Below are positions 40,616-51,120 of a stretch of DNA of 64,000 bases, piece after piece (within the stretch, counting starts at the first letter, position 1; the number at the start of each line of letters is the position of its first letter). The notes below the pieces were generated by a model. It was not told the origin of the DNA, made no database searches, and saw nothing but the letters and a program-made list of their open reading frames with translations. Made by a program: the position numbers and the translations under genes. Source of the DNA: Stenotrophomonas humi (GTDB lineage: Bacteria; Pseudomonadota; Gammaproteobacteria; Xanthomonadales; Xanthomonadaceae); contig NZ_LDJI01000008.1 of NCBI RefSeq assembly GCF_001431415.1, positions 29,789 through 93,788 of the forward strand. The letters are read 5' to 3'.

Positions 40616-41721
40616 CGGATACGGTACTCGGCGCGCTTGCTTTCCACGACTTCGGTGGTGGCGTCATCCTCGACCGCCCCGACCGGCTGCAGCGCACTGT
40701 TCTGGCCGAGCATGCGGTTCAGGCCCGGCAGGCCGCTCATCAGTTCCACATCCAGCTCCAGACGATCCGCCGTGGCCTGTACCGGCACCATCGACTTCAC
40801 CACCGGGTTGTTCTGCAGGGTCGAAGCCAGGCGCAGGTAATCGTCGGCACTGTTGATGCCGCTCACCACGATGCGGTACGTACCCGCGGCGCCGCTGACC
40901 GGGACTTTGGCGTAGCGACGCACCAGCGCATCGGCGGCACCATCGGCACCGGCGGCCATCGCACGGCGTGCGTCACCATCCTGGGTTGTCCATTTGGACA
41001 GCTCGCGACCGTTGTCGACAAACACCCAATCGGCCTGCCAGCCGCCGGCCTTGCCACGGTAGAGCTTGCCGATCAGCTGCATCGGCGGCGAATAGCGGGC
41101 CGAGGCGCGGGCCACGGCGGCGGTGTCCTGACGCCAGATCGCGCCAGCCATCGCCTGCTCCGCAGCGCCCCCGGAAGGCAAGCCGAGGCGGAAGCCGCGC
41201 TCGATCGCCCGGTCCAGCAAGGGCCGCGCGGCATTGGACTGCTGCACGCTGACCAGTCGCGGGCCGCTGCCATCGTCGATGGCCAGCCATACCACCGGCT
41301 TGGGCCGCGGCTGCGGCCAGACCGGCAGGCCCAGCGCGGCAGCCAGGCCATCCACATCGTCCTGGCGGAAGCGCGCGACCAGCACGGTCCGGTAGCTCGG
41401 CGCGCCACTGGCGGCCACGCTCTGGTCCTGGCGGTAGTCATAGCCGGCGACCATGTCCTTGGCCCCGCGCAATGCCTGCGCCACGCCGGGACGGCCCACC
41501 GCGCTGCGGTCACCGGACAGCTTGCCCAGCACCATGCCCAGCGCGCGCGCCAAGGCACCCGGGCGATCGGCATCGCTCTGGCTGTTGACCGGCACTTCGG
41601 CCTCATAGGTACCACTGGCGCTGGCGACATCGCCTTCGGTGCGTACGCCGGACTGCGCCTGTGCCAGAAAAGCAGGCATGCAGAGCGCCAAAAACAGGAG
41701 TGTGGCCAGGCTGCGACGCAT
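40612..41721 (-). CDS. DUF2066 secreted protein
   Basis: About 370 residues with a signal peptide (MRRSLATLLFLALCMPAFLA, ending QAQ). It matches the DUF2066 family found in this operon in many gammaproteobacteria: a repeated pattern ARALGMVLGKLSGDR, DYRQDQSV, YRTVLVARFRQDDVDGLAAA and VVWLAIDDGSGPRLV. The C-terminal part has LRLASTLQNNPVVKSMVPVQ. Function is unknown; probably periplasmic. The start at 41721 follows GGAATTTTCA; ATG 41733 is four codons upstream in frame. Divergent from purM. Confidence 0.85.
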   Translation of the reverse strand: MRRSLATLLFLALCMPAFLAQAQSGVRTEGDVASASGTYEAEVPVNSQSDADRPGALARALGMVLGKLSGDRSAVGRPGVAQALRGAKDMVAGYDYRQDQSVAASGAPSYRTVLVARFRQDDVDGLAAALGLPVWPQPRPKPVVWLAIDDGSGPRLVSVQQSNAARPLLDRAIERGFRLGLPSGGAAEQAMAGAIWRQDTAAVARASARYSPPMQLIGKLYRGKAGGWQADWVFVDNGRELSKWTTQDGDARRAMAAGADGAADALVRRYAKVPVSGAAGTYRIVVSGINSADDYLRLASTLQNNPVVKSMVPVQATADRLELDVELMSGLPGLNRMLGQNSALQPVGAVEDDATTEVVESKRAEYRIR

Positions 41722-41830
41722 TGAAAATTCCATTGCTCGGTGGTTCCAGAGGGAATTGTTGCCCGAATGGGGCCTTGGCGCCAACGTGGCCTGTTAAAAT
41801 GCCGCGTTCACCCCGCCAGTGCAGCCGCCC

Positions 41831-42889
41831 GTGACCAGCTCCCCGACCTCTGCGAACTCTCCCCTTACCTATCGTGACGCCGGTGTCGACATCGACGCGG
41901 GCAACGAACTGGTCGAGCGTATCAAGCCGCTGGTAAAGCGCAGCTTCCGCCCTGAAGTCATGGGCGGGCTGGGTGGCTTCGGCGCCTTGTTCGACCTCTC
42001 CAACAAGTACCGCGAGCCGGTTCTGGTGTCCGGTACCGACGGCGTCGGCACCAAGCTGAAGCTTGCACAACAGCTGGGCCGCCACGACACCATCGGCATC
42101 GATCTGGTCGCCATGTGCGTCAACGACGTCCTGGTCCAGGGCGCCGAGCCGCTGTTCTTCCTGGACTACTTCGCCACCGGCAAGCTCGACATCGACACCG
42201 CTGCGGCGGTGGTCGGCGGCATTGCCAACGGCTGCACCGAGGCCGGTTGCGCGCTGATCGGCGGTGAAACCGCCGAAATGCCCGACATGTATGCCCCGGG
42301 CGAGTACGACCTGGCCGGTTTCACCGTCGCCGGCGTGGAAAAGAGCGAGCTGAAGGACGGCTCCGCCGTGCAACAGGGCGACGTGCTGATCGGCATCGCC
42401 TCCTCCGGTCCGCATTCCAACGGCTATTCGCTGGTGCGCCGCATCTATGAGCGCGCCGGCAGCCCGACCGATCTGGTCCTGGAAGATGGCGTGAAGCTGG
42501 TCGACGCGCTGATGGCGCCGACCCGCCTGTACGTCAAGCCGATCCTGGCGCTGCTCAAGTCGCACGGTGCCGCCGTGCACGGCATGGCCCACATCACCGG
42601 CGGCGGCCTGACCGAGAACATCATCCGCGTGGTGCCGGAAGGCCTGGGCCTGAACATCGATGCCAGCAGCTGGACGCTGCCGCTGGTGTTCCAGTGGCTG
42701 CAGCGCGAAGGCAACGTGGCCGACAGCGAAATGTGGCGCACCTTCAACTGCGGCATCGGCTTCGTGCTGCTGGTACCGGCCGACCAGGTCGCCACCATCA
42801 ACACCGCGCTGGATGACCTGCAGCTGGCGCATTGGCAGATCGGCGAAGTGGTGCCGGCTGCAGGTGACGAACGCGTCCACATCGGCTGA
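41831..42889 (+). CDS. purM: Phosphoribosylformylglycinamidine cyclo-ligase PurM (AIR synthetase)
   Basis: 352 residues from GTG 41831. ATP-dependent ring closure of FGAM to aminoimidazole ribonucleotide in purine synthesis. Motifs are [14 protein letters not shown], the P-loop-like [58 protein letters not shown] and [17 protein letters not shown] second in-frame GTG at 41819 is possible. It is separated from purN by a DUF2238 gene, while most relatives have purM and purN adjacent. Confidence 0.96.
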   Translation: MTSSPTSANSPLTYRDAGVDIDAGNELVERIKPLVKRSFRPEVMGGLGGFGALFDLSNKYREPVLVSGTDGVGTKLKLAQQLGRHDTIGIDLVAMCVNDVLVQGAEPLFFLDYFATGKLDIDTAAAVVGGIANGCTEAGCALIGGETAEMPDMYAPGEYDLAGFTVAGVEKSELKDGSAVQQGDVLIGIASSGPHSNGYSLVRRIYERAGSPTDLVLEDGVKLVDALMAPTRLYVKPILALLKSHGAAVHGMAHITGGGLTENIIRVVPEGLGLNIDASSWTLPLVFQWLQREGNVADSEMWRTFNCGIGFVLLVPADQVATINTALDDLQLAHWQIGEVVPAAGDERVHIG

Positions 42890-42903
42890 GCACCTCCAGC
42901 CCC

Positions 42904-43515
42904 ATGTCGATCATAAAGAAGGCCGCCTTCATCGGCGTGCTTGCCGTGTTCCTGGCCACATGGATCAAACCCCTGTGGCCGCTTGAACAGACGCTGCACA
43001 GTTCGTTGACCGTGGTCGGCCTGGCCGCACTGTGGTGGGTGGACCGCCGCTGGCGGCTGGGCAATGGCGCCTTTGCCGCCATCTGCGGCTTCATCGCCAT
43101 CCACTGCATCGCCGCACGCTGGCTGTACTCCAATGTTCCCTATGACGCCTGGCTGCAGGCCACGCTCGGCTGGTCGCCGGATGCGGCCTTCGGCTGGGAG
43201 CGCAACCACTTCGACCGGTTGATCCACTTCCTGTATGGCGTGTGCTTCACCCCGGCGCTCACCCAGCTGACGCGGCACGCCTGGCCGGCACTGCGCATCG
43301 GTCAGGCCTTCACCCTGGCGGTGATGCTGATCATGTGCTCCAGCCTGGCCTATGAATGGTTCGAGTGGGGCATCGCGCTGCTGCTCTCCCCGGATGCGGC
43401 CGAGGCCTACAACGGGCAGCAGGGTGATATGTGGGACGCGCATGCGGACATGTTGTTGGCCACGCTGGGCAGCCTGTTGGTTTGGCCGCTGGCGCGCAGG
43501 ATCGCCACCCGATGA
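42904..43515 (+). CDS. DUF2238 (YjdF-like) inner-membrane protein
   Basis: 203-residue protein with about six hydrophobic segments. The family hallmarks are ERNHFDRLIHFLYGVCFTPA and a second acidic or histidine-containing segment SSLAYEWFEWGIALL followed by GDMWDAHADMLLATLGSL. Function is unknown. It lies 14 bases after purM, and its stop overlaps the purN start (ATGA), so it is placed inside the purMN operon and translationally coupled to purN. Confidence 0.87.
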   Translation: MSIIKKAAFIGVLAVFLATWIKPLWPLEQTLHSSLTVVGLAALWWVDRRWRLGNGAFAAICGFIAIHCIAARWLYSNVPYDAWLQATLGWSPDAAFGWERNHFDRLIHFLYGVCFTPALTQLTRHAWPALRIGQAFTLAVMLIMCSSLAYEWFEWGIALLLSPDAAEAYNGQQGDMWDAHADMLLATLGSLLVWPLARRIATR

Positions 43516-44171
43516 AGCGCCCGGCCCGCATCGCGGTGCTGGCCTCCGGGCGCGGCAGCAACCTGCAATGCCTGCTCGATGGCATCGCCGGCGGCCAGCT
43601 CGACGCCGACATTGTCGGTGTTTTCTCGGACAAACCTGCGGCCGCGGCACTGGACAAGGTACCGGCAGCGCTGTGCTGGGCACGTTCGCCGAAGGACTTC
43701 GACAGCCGCGACGCCTTTGACGCGGCCCTGGGCGATGCAGTGGCGGCCTGCAAGCCGGACTGGATCATCTGCGCCGGCTACATGCGCATCCTCGGCGCCG
43801 ATTTCGTCCAGCGCTTCAGCGGCCGCCTGATCAACATCCATCCTTCGCTGCTGCCGCTGCACAAGGGCCTGCACACACATGCACGCGCCATTGAAGCCGG
43901 CCATGCCGAGCACGGCGCCAGCGTGCACTTCGTGGTGCCCGAGCTGGATGCCGGCGCGGTCATCGCCCAGGCACGTGTACCGGTACTGCCCGGCGATACG
44001 CCCGAAACGCTGGCCGAGCGCGTACTCGGCATCGAACACCCGCTGCTGCTGGCAAGCGTGCAGTTGCTGGTTTCCGGGCGCGTAGCTGAACAGGAGGGCA
44101 TGATCCGCCTGGATGGTCAGTCCCTGCTCAGCCCGCTGCGCCTAGATTCCGCCGGAACGCTGTCCGGCTGA
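43512..44171 (+). CDS. purN: Phosphoribosylglycinamide formyltransferase PurN
   Basis: 219-residue folate-dependent GAR transformylase, transferring a formyl group from 10-formyl-tetrahydrofolate in the third step of purine synthesis. Motifs are IAVLASGRGSNLQCLLDG (phosphate loop) and ICAGYMRILGADFVQRFSG, then LINIHPSLLPLHKGLHTHAR, with the catalytic Asn-His-Asp set in INIHPSLLP and VPELDAGAVIAQ. The start at ATG 43512 overlaps the DUF2238 stop by four bases; the longer open frame runs inside that gene. Confidence 0.96.
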   Translation: MKRPARIAVLASGRGSNLQCLLDGIAGGQLDADIVGVFSDKPAAAALDKVPAALCWARSPKDFDSRDAFDAALGDAVAACKPDWIICAGYMRILGADFVQRFSGRLINIHPSLLPLHKGLHTHARAIEAGHAEHGASVHFVVPELDAGAVIAQARVPVLPGDTPETLAERVLGIEHPLLLASVQLLVSGRVAEQEGMIRLDGQSLLSPLRLDSAGTLSG

Positions 44172-44234
44172 TCCACATCCGCCGCTAACCTGCGTGCTGG
44201 CATGATCCCCCTTCCCTTCCGTCACCTTCCACGC

Positions 44235-45011
44235 ATGACTTACGCGCCTTTCAAATTGCTGGTGCTGACAACCCTGCTGACAACAGCAGGTTCCCATGCG
44301 CAGGAAGCCGCCGCGCCGGCACCCGCGCCCGTAGCCCTGCCAGCGATGGAATGGACGCCACCGGCGCTGGAACCGTTCGTCGCCACCTATGAGGCCTCCT
44401 ACAAAGGCAAGCTGGCCGGCGACGCCACCATGCGCGTCGTCCACAACGAAGGCATGCAGTGGCGGGTGGATATGGCGGTGCGCGGCAAGCATGGCTTCGC
44501 CAGCGTGCTGGGACTGAACATCGAGCAGAGCACGGTGTTCAACAACGAAGGCAGCGTCTACACGCCACTGAGCCAGAGCACGGTCAAGAAAGCCCTGTTC
44601 ATGGGCAAGAAGGTCACCGGCACCTACAACTGGCAGGCCGGCACCGCGCAATGGCAGGGCGACCTGAAGAAAGAACGGCGGCAGCCCATCGCCCTTCAGC
44701 GTGGCGACCAGAGCGCGCTGCTGCTCAATCTGTCGCTGATGCGCGACGCCCGTCCCGGCCAGACCATGACCTACCGCTATGTGGATGTGGGCCGCGTGCG
44801 TCAGTACGAATACCGCGCCGCCGACACCACCGAAAACGTGCAGGTCGGCGAGCTCAGCTACAACGCCCTGCGCGTGCACCGGGTCAATGCCGGCAATGAC
44901 GAGATGATCCTGTGGATCGCCAACGGTGTACCCACCCCGGTGCGCATCCTGCAACGCAAAGATGGCGAGGACGAGATCGACCTGCGCCTGATGGAATACC
45001 AAGGAGCCTGA
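44235..45011 (+). CDS. DUF3108 secreted protein (first copy)
   Basis: 258 residues with a signal peptide MTYAPFKLLVLTTLLTTAGS (ending HAQ) and an Ala/Pro-rich linker, then the DUF3108 beta-rich domain beginning FVATYEASYKGKLAGDATMR and containing IEQSTVFNNEG, QRGDQSALLLNLSLMRDA and MTYRYVDVGRV. Probably periplasmic. Function unknown. An in-frame ATG at 44202 would add 11 residues ahead of the signal; 44235 is preferred. It follows purN by 63 bases and is paired with a second DUF3108 gene two bases after its stop. Confidence 0.82.
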   Translation: MTYAPFKLLVLTTLLTTAGSHAQEAAAPAPAPVALPAMEWTPPALEPFVATYEASYKGKLAGDATMRVVHNEGMQWRVDMAVRGKHGFASVLGLNIEQSTVFNNEGSVYTPLSQSTVKKALFMGKKVTGTYNWQAGTAQWQGDLKKERRQPIALQRGDQSALLLNLSLMRDARPGQTMTYRYVDVGRVRQYEYRAADTTENVQVGELSYNALRVHRVNAGNDEMILWIANGVPTPVRILQRKDGEDEIDLRLMEYQGA

Positions 45012-45013
45012 GC

Positions 45014-45697
45014 ATGAAGCATTTCCTGTCCCCCCTTCGTCTTTTCACCGCCGCCGCACTGGCCCTGGCCAGCCTGCCGGCACTGGCGCTGCAGCCATTC
45101 ACCGCCAACTACCAGGCCAGCTACATGGGCATGCAGGCCAATGGCGTGATGACATTGGCCAACGAAGGCAGTGATCGTTGGCGCTACAGCATGCAGATCA
45201 AGAACCCGATGGCCGACCTGAGCCAGAGCACGGTGTTCGACGAGCATGAAGGCAAGCTGCGCCCGCTCAGCAGCCACGACCGTTCGGTGCTGCTGATCAA
45301 GCGCAAGCAGGTGGACGCGCGTTACGACTGGGCCAGCAACCAGGCCACCTGGACCGGCGATGTGAAGGCCGACCGCAGCGGCCCGATCCGCCTGCGCAGC
45401 GGCGACCTGGATGCCCTGCTGCTCAACCTGGCCATCGCCCGCGACGTGACCGCCGGCAGGCCGCTGACCTATCGCATGGTCGACGACGGCCGCATCAAGC
45501 CGATGACCTACCGCGTGATCGGCAAGGAAAACGTCACTGTTGCCGGCAAGACCGAAGAGGCCACCAAGGTTTCGCGGGTGGACGGCAACAAGGAACAGAT
45601 CGCCTGGATCGTACCCGGCATGCCGGTTCCTGCCCGCCTGTTGCAGCGCGAAAATGGCCAGGACGCACTGGATCTGACCCTGAAGTCGCTCAACTGA
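45014..45697 (+). CDS. DUF3108 secreted protein (second copy)
   Basis: 227-residue periplasmic protein with a signal peptide (1-26, LAALASLPALA region) and a DUF3108 domain: FTANYQASYMGMQANGVMTL, DLSQSTVFDEHEGKL, RLRSGDLDALLLNLAIARDV and IVPGMPVPARLLQRENG. It aligns over its full length with the first copy, so the two are tandem paralogues. AAGGAGCC lies ten bases before the ATG inside the end of the first gene. A strong terminator follows. Confidence 0.85.
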   Translation: MKHFLSPLRLFTAAALALASLPALALQPFTANYQASYMGMQANGVMTLANEGSDRWRYSMQIKNPMADLSQSTVFDEHEGKLRPLSSHDRSVLLIKRKQVDARYDWASNQATWTGDVKADRSGPIRLRSGDLDALLLNLAIARDVTAGRPLTYRMVDDGRIKPMTYRVIGKENVTVAGKTEEATKVSRVDGNKEQIAWIVPGMPVPARLLQRENGQDALDLTLKSLN

Positions 45698-45724
45698 AAG
45701 CGCCGTTGACAGCGCCTTTGCAGC

Positions 45725-45758
45725 AACGAAAAGCCCGGCGATTGCCGGGCTTTTCGTT
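45725..45758. terminator. Bidirectional intrinsic terminator
   Basis: AACGAAAAGCCCGGC, loop GATT, GCCGGGCTTTTCGTT: a perfect 15-bp stem with A- and T-runs inside the stem ends, so it can terminate the DUF3108 genes on plus and the EF-hand/murA unit on minus. Confidence 0.92.
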
Positions 45759-45775
45759 GGGCTCGACGCGAAGGG

Positions 45776-47629
<1,854 letters not shown>

Positions 47630-47682
47630 AGCGCTTTCCTAATAAAATGAACACCCATTCTACTATTCCGAGTGGCGCCCGC

Positions 47683-48684
47683 ATGGCTGCTTCTTCGCTT
47701 TCCCTGGATACGCTGCGTGATGCCGAGCTGGTATCCAGTGGCCGCCGCGTGTTCCAGATCGAATCCACCGAGCTGGACCGGGTGGGCAACCGCATCGGCG
47801 CCGAGTTCGCCGCCGCCTGCCGCCTGGTACTGGCCTCACGTGGCCGCGTGGTGACCACCGGCATGGGCAAATCCGGCCATGTCGCGCGCAAGATCGCCGC
47901 CACCCTGGCCTCCACCGGCACCCCGTCGTTCTATGTGCACCCCGGTGAAGCCGGCCATGGTGACCTGGGCATGATCACCGAAGACGACGTGGTGCTGGCG
48001 CTGTCCTATTCCGGCGAGTCGGACGAGGTGCTGATGCTGCTGCCGGTGTTCAAGCGCCAGGGCAACCTGTTGATCTCGATGACCGGCAAGCCGGAATCCA
48101 GCCTGGCCAAGGCCGCCGACGTGCACCTGGATGTGAACGTGGACCACGAAGCCTGCCCGCTGGCGCTGGCGCCGACCTCCAGCACCACCGCCTCGCTGGC
48201 GATGGGCGACGCACTGGCGGTGGCCCTGCTCGACGCACGCGGCTTCACCGCCGACGACTTCGCCCGCTCGCACCCGGCAGGCAGCCTCGGCCGGCGCCTG
48301 CTGCTGCACATCACCGACGTGATGCACGGCGGTGATGACCTGCCCACCGTGCGTGAAGACGCCAGCCTCAGCCAGGCGCTGATGGAAATGAGCCGCAAGC
48401 GGCTGGGCATGACCTCGGTGGTGGATGTCGACGGCCGCCTGGTCGGGCTGTTCACCGATGGTGACCTGCGCCGCGCGCTGGATACCGACCTGGACGTGCG
48501 CACCGCGGGCATCGCCGAAGTGATGACCCGCAACCCGCGCACCATCGGCGCCGACCAGTTGGCGGTGGAAGCGGCACGGTTGCTGGAGAAACACCATATC
48601 AACGGCCTGATCGTGGTCGATGCCGACAACCGCCCGGTCGGTGCCCTGAACATTCATGACCTGTTGCGGGCAAAAGTGGTCTAA
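47683..48684 (+). CDS. kdsD: Arabinose-5-phosphate isomerase KdsD
   Basis: 333-residue isomerase converting ribulose-5-phosphate to arabinose-5-phosphate for Kdo synthesis. An N-terminal SIS domain (TTGMGKSGHVARKIAATLAS, HPGEAGHGDLGMIT, LSYSGESDEVLMLLPV) is followed by two CBS domains (about 205-333: ITDVMHGGDDLPT, RLVGLFTDGDLRRAL, VMTRNPRTI). The start at ATG 47683 (MAASSLSLD) fits the family. An ATG at 47647 is in frame but lies only 17 bases from the opposing BolA start. First gene of the kds-lpt run. Confidence 0.94.
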   Translation: MAASSLSLDTLRDAELVSSGRRVFQIESTELDRVGNRIGAEFAAACRLVLASRGRVVTTGMGKSGHVARKIAATLASTGTPSFYVHPGEAGHGDLGMITEDDVVLALSYSGESDEVLMLLPVFKRQGNLLISMTGKPESSLAKAADVHLDVNVDHEACPLALAPTSSTTASLAMGDALAVALLDARGFTADDFARSHPAGSLGRRLLLHITDVMHGGDDLPTVREDASLSQALMEMSRKRLGMTSVVDVDGRLVGLFTDGDLRRALDTDLDVRTAGIAEVMTRNPRTIGADQLAVEAARLLEKHHINGLIVVDADNRPVGALNIHDLLRAKVV

Positions 48685-48741
48685 AGCCCGCACAATCACT
48701 GTCCCGACTCCCACCCGGCCCGCAACGGATACTGCCCGCAG

Positions 48742-49290
48742 ATGCCCTATTCACCGCTCGACCACTTCCCCGCCCCGCTGCATGCCGTTGCCGCCAACAT
48801 CCGGCTGGCCTGCTTCGACGTGGACGGCACGCTGACCGACGGGCGTTTGTTCTACGACCATGCCGGCAACGAGAGCAAGGCGTACTTCGTGCAGGACGGG
48901 CTGGGCCTGAAGTTGCTGCAGCAGCATGGCATCCACCCGGTATTGATCACCGCCCGCAACAGCCTGTCGGCGCAGAAACGCGGTGCCGACCTGGGCATCG
49001 ACACCCAGATCGCGGTCGGCGACAAACTGGCCAGCGTGCGCGCGCTGTGCGACCAGCACGGCATTGGCTTGGACCAGGTCGCCTTCATGGGTGACGACCT
49101 GCCGGATCTGGCACCACTGTGCGCGGTCGGCCTGGCGGTAGCGCCGGCCAATGCCCACCCGTGGATCGCCGAACGCGTGCACTGGCAGACCCGCGCTGAA
49201 GGGGGCCGCGGCGCAGGCCGCGAGCTGTGTGACGTACTGCTGGCCGCACAGGGCAAGCTGGACGCGGTACTGGCGAGGTATTCGCGATGA
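48742..49290 (+). CDS. kdsC: 3-deoxy-manno-octulosonate-8-phosphatase KdsC
   Basis: 182-residue HAD-superfamily phosphatase that releases Kdo from Kdo-8-phosphate. Motif I is CFDVDGTLTDGRLFYD, motif II LITARNS, motif III with the lysine in GDKLASVRA, and motif IV FMGDDLPDLAPL. It is the compact, cap-less C0 type typical of KdsC. It follows kdsD by 57 bases and overlaps lptC by four bases. Confidence 0.95.
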   Translation: MPYSPLDHFPAPLHAVAANIRLACFDVDGTLTDGRLFYDHAGNESKAYFVQDGLGLKLLQQHGIHPVLITARNSLSAQKRGADLGIDTQIAVGDKLASVRALCDQHGIGLDQVAFMGDDLPDLAPLCAVGLAVAPANAHPWIAERVHWQTRAEGGRGAGRELCDVLLAAQGKLDAVLARYSR

Positions 49291-49853
49291 GTTGGCGCAC
49301 GGTACTCGGCCTGGGACTGCTGCTCGCAGCGCTGGCCAGCGGCTGGTCGGCCTGGCGTCATCGCGCCAGCAACATCCCGCAGGTGGTGGAAGAAGGCAGT
49401 ACCGATTTCGTACTGAAGGACTTCGAGATCACCACCCTGGACAAGGACGGCAAGGAGTCGGTGACGCTGCGTGCGCCGTTGATGGAGCGCAACCGGGCCG
49501 ACCAGACCTCCACCATCGTCACCCCGCTGTTCCTGCTGCCCGACGCTGCCGGCCAGCATTGGGAGCTGCGCGCCGACAGCGGCTGGATCAGCGCCAAGGG
49601 CGAAGAGCTGCGCCTGCGCGGCAATGTCGCCGGCGACAGCCCCAAGGACGGCAAGACCCCGCTCACCACCTTTCGCACCGATGCGCTGGACGTGTTGACC
49701 GAGCAGAGCATCGCGCGTACCGATGGTCGCGTCACGGTGACCCGCCCGGGGCTCAGCCAGAGCGGTGTCGGCTTCCAGACCAATCTGAAAACCAAACAGT
49801 ATTCACTCCATTCCCAGGTCAAGACCCGCTATGAACCCAATGCTGCCCGCTAA
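49287..49853 (+). CDS. lptC: LPS transport protein LptC
   Basis: 188-residue bitopic inner-membrane protein: one N-terminal helix (about 5-23, VLGLGLLLAALASGWSAW) and a periplasmic beta-jellyroll (TDFVLKDFEITTLDKDGKE, LRADSGWISAKGEELRLRGN) that receives LPS from LptB2FG and passes it to LptA. The start overlaps the kdsC stop by four bases and the 3' end overlaps the lptA start by 23 bases. Sequence similarity across LptC proteins is low; position supports the call. Confidence 0.92.
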   Translation: MSWRTVLGLGLLLAALASGWSAWRHRASNIPQVVEEGSTDFVLKDFEITTLDKDGKESVTLRAPLMERNRADQTSTIVTPLFLLPDAAGQHWELRADSGWISAKGEELRLRGNVAGDSPKDGKTPLTTFRTDALDVLTEQSIARTDGRVTVTRPGLSQSGVGFQTNLKTKQYSLHSQVKTRYEPNAAR

Positions 49854-50358
49854 GCTCGCGTCGATCACGCTGCTCGCCGCCCTGCTCGCACCCGGTCTTG
49901 CGTGGTCCAAGGCATCGGACCGCAACCAGCCGATGACCATTGATTCCAACAACAACGACTGCAACTTCAGTGATGACGGAAAATGCCAGTTCAGCGGCAA
50001 CGTGGTCATCACCCAGGGCACGATGGAAATCCATGCCGATACCGCCGATGTGATCCGCAAGAATGGTGAAACCGAGCGCGTGGTCCTCACCGGCAAGCAG
50101 GCCCGCCTGAAGCAGCAGATGGATGACAACACCTGGATGAACGCCCGTGCCGACAACATGGACTACAACATCAGCAGCGAAGTGATCATCCTGACCGGAA
50201 ATTACAACGTTGAATCCGAGCGCGGCACCAATGCCGGCCAGCGCATGGTCTACAACACTCGTACCGGCAACATGCAGAGCGGTGGCGACGGCACCCGCGT
50301 ACGCACCGTCATCCAGCCCAAGGCCAAGGCACCGGCCGCAGCAGGAGACAAGAAGTAA
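49831..50358 (+). CDS. lptA: Periplasmic LPS-bridge protein LptA
   Basis: 175-residue OstA-type protein with a signal peptide (1-26, ending LAWSKA). The jellyroll contains [38 protein letters not shown] and [19 protein letters not shown]. It polymerises to carry LPS across the periplasm between LptC and LptD. One cysteine pair (DCNF, KCQF) is close together near the N-terminus. An in-frame ATG at 49840 is an alternative start. Its stop overlaps the lptB start by one base (TAATG). Confidence 0.93.
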   Translation: MNPMLPAKLASITLLAALLAPGLAWSKASDRNQPMTIDSNNNDCNFSDDGKCQFSGNVVITQGTMEIHADTADVIRKNGETERVVLTGKQARLKQQMDDNTWMNARADNMDYNISSEVIILTGNYNVESERGTNAGQRMVYNTRTGNMQSGGDGTRVRTVIQPKAKAPAAAGDKK

Positions 50359-51077
50359 TGCTCGTCGCCCAAGGCCTGCGCAAGCGCTACAAGAACCGCG
50401 AAGTCGTCAAGGATTTCGGGCTCACTCTCGATGCCGGTGAAGTGGTCGGCCTGCTCGGGCCCAACGGCGCCGGCAAGACCACCTGCTTCTACATGATCGT
50501 CGGCCTGGTTGCCGCCGATGCCGGCAGCATCGTGCTCGACGGCCAGGACATCACCGCCGACCCGATGTATTCGCGCGCCAAGCTCGGCGTCGGCTACCTG
50601 CCGCAGGAACCATCGGTGTTCCGCAAGCTCAGCGTGTCCGACAACATCCGCCTGGTGCTGGAACTGCGCGACGACCTGGATGCGGCCGGCCGCGAGCGCG
50701 AGTTGTCCTCGTTGCTGGACGAACTGCAGATCAGCCACGTCGCCGAACAGCTCGGTGCCAGCCTCTCCGGCGGTGAGCGCCGCCGCTGCGAAATCGCCCG
50801 TGCACTGGCGGCCAGGCCGCGCCTGATCCTGCTGGACGAACCGTTCGCCGGCGTCGACCCGATTTCCGTCGGCGAGATCCAGCGCATCGTCACCCACCTC
50901 AAGCAACGCGGCATTGGTGTGCTGATCACCGATCACAACGTCCGCGAGACCTTGGGAATCTGCGACCGGGCGTATATCCTCGCCGAAGGCAGTGTTCTGG
51001 CGCAGGGGGCACCGGAAGAGCTGCTGGCCAACACCGACGTTCGCCGCGTCTACCTCGGAGACGCCTTCACCCTCTGA
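50358..51077 (+). CDS. lptB: LPS export ABC transporter ATPase LptB
   Basis: 239-residue ATPase of the LptB2FG complex, which drives LPS extraction from the inner membrane. Walker A is [16 protein letters not shown], the Q-loop [15 protein letters not shown], the signature [17 protein letters not shown], Walker [14 protein letters not shown] and the switch histidine in [11 protein letters not shown]. LptF and LptG are not in the window, as usual. Followed after 43 bases by rpoN. Confidence 0.96.
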   Translation: MLVAQGLRKRYKNREVVKDFGLTLDAGEVVGLLGPNGAGKTTCFYMIVGLVAADAGSIVLDGQDITADPMYSRAKLGVGYLPQEPSVFRKLSVSDNIRLVLELRDDLDAAGRERELSSLLDELQISHVAEQLGASLSGGERRRCEIARALAARPRLILLDEPFAGVDPISVGEIQRIVTHLKQRGIGVLITDHNVRETLGICDRAYILAEGSVLAQGAPEELLANTDVRRVYLGDAFTL

Positions 51078-51120
51078 AGTCGCGGCACAGCGTCAGGCCC
51101 TTCCAAGCACGGAAACAGGC

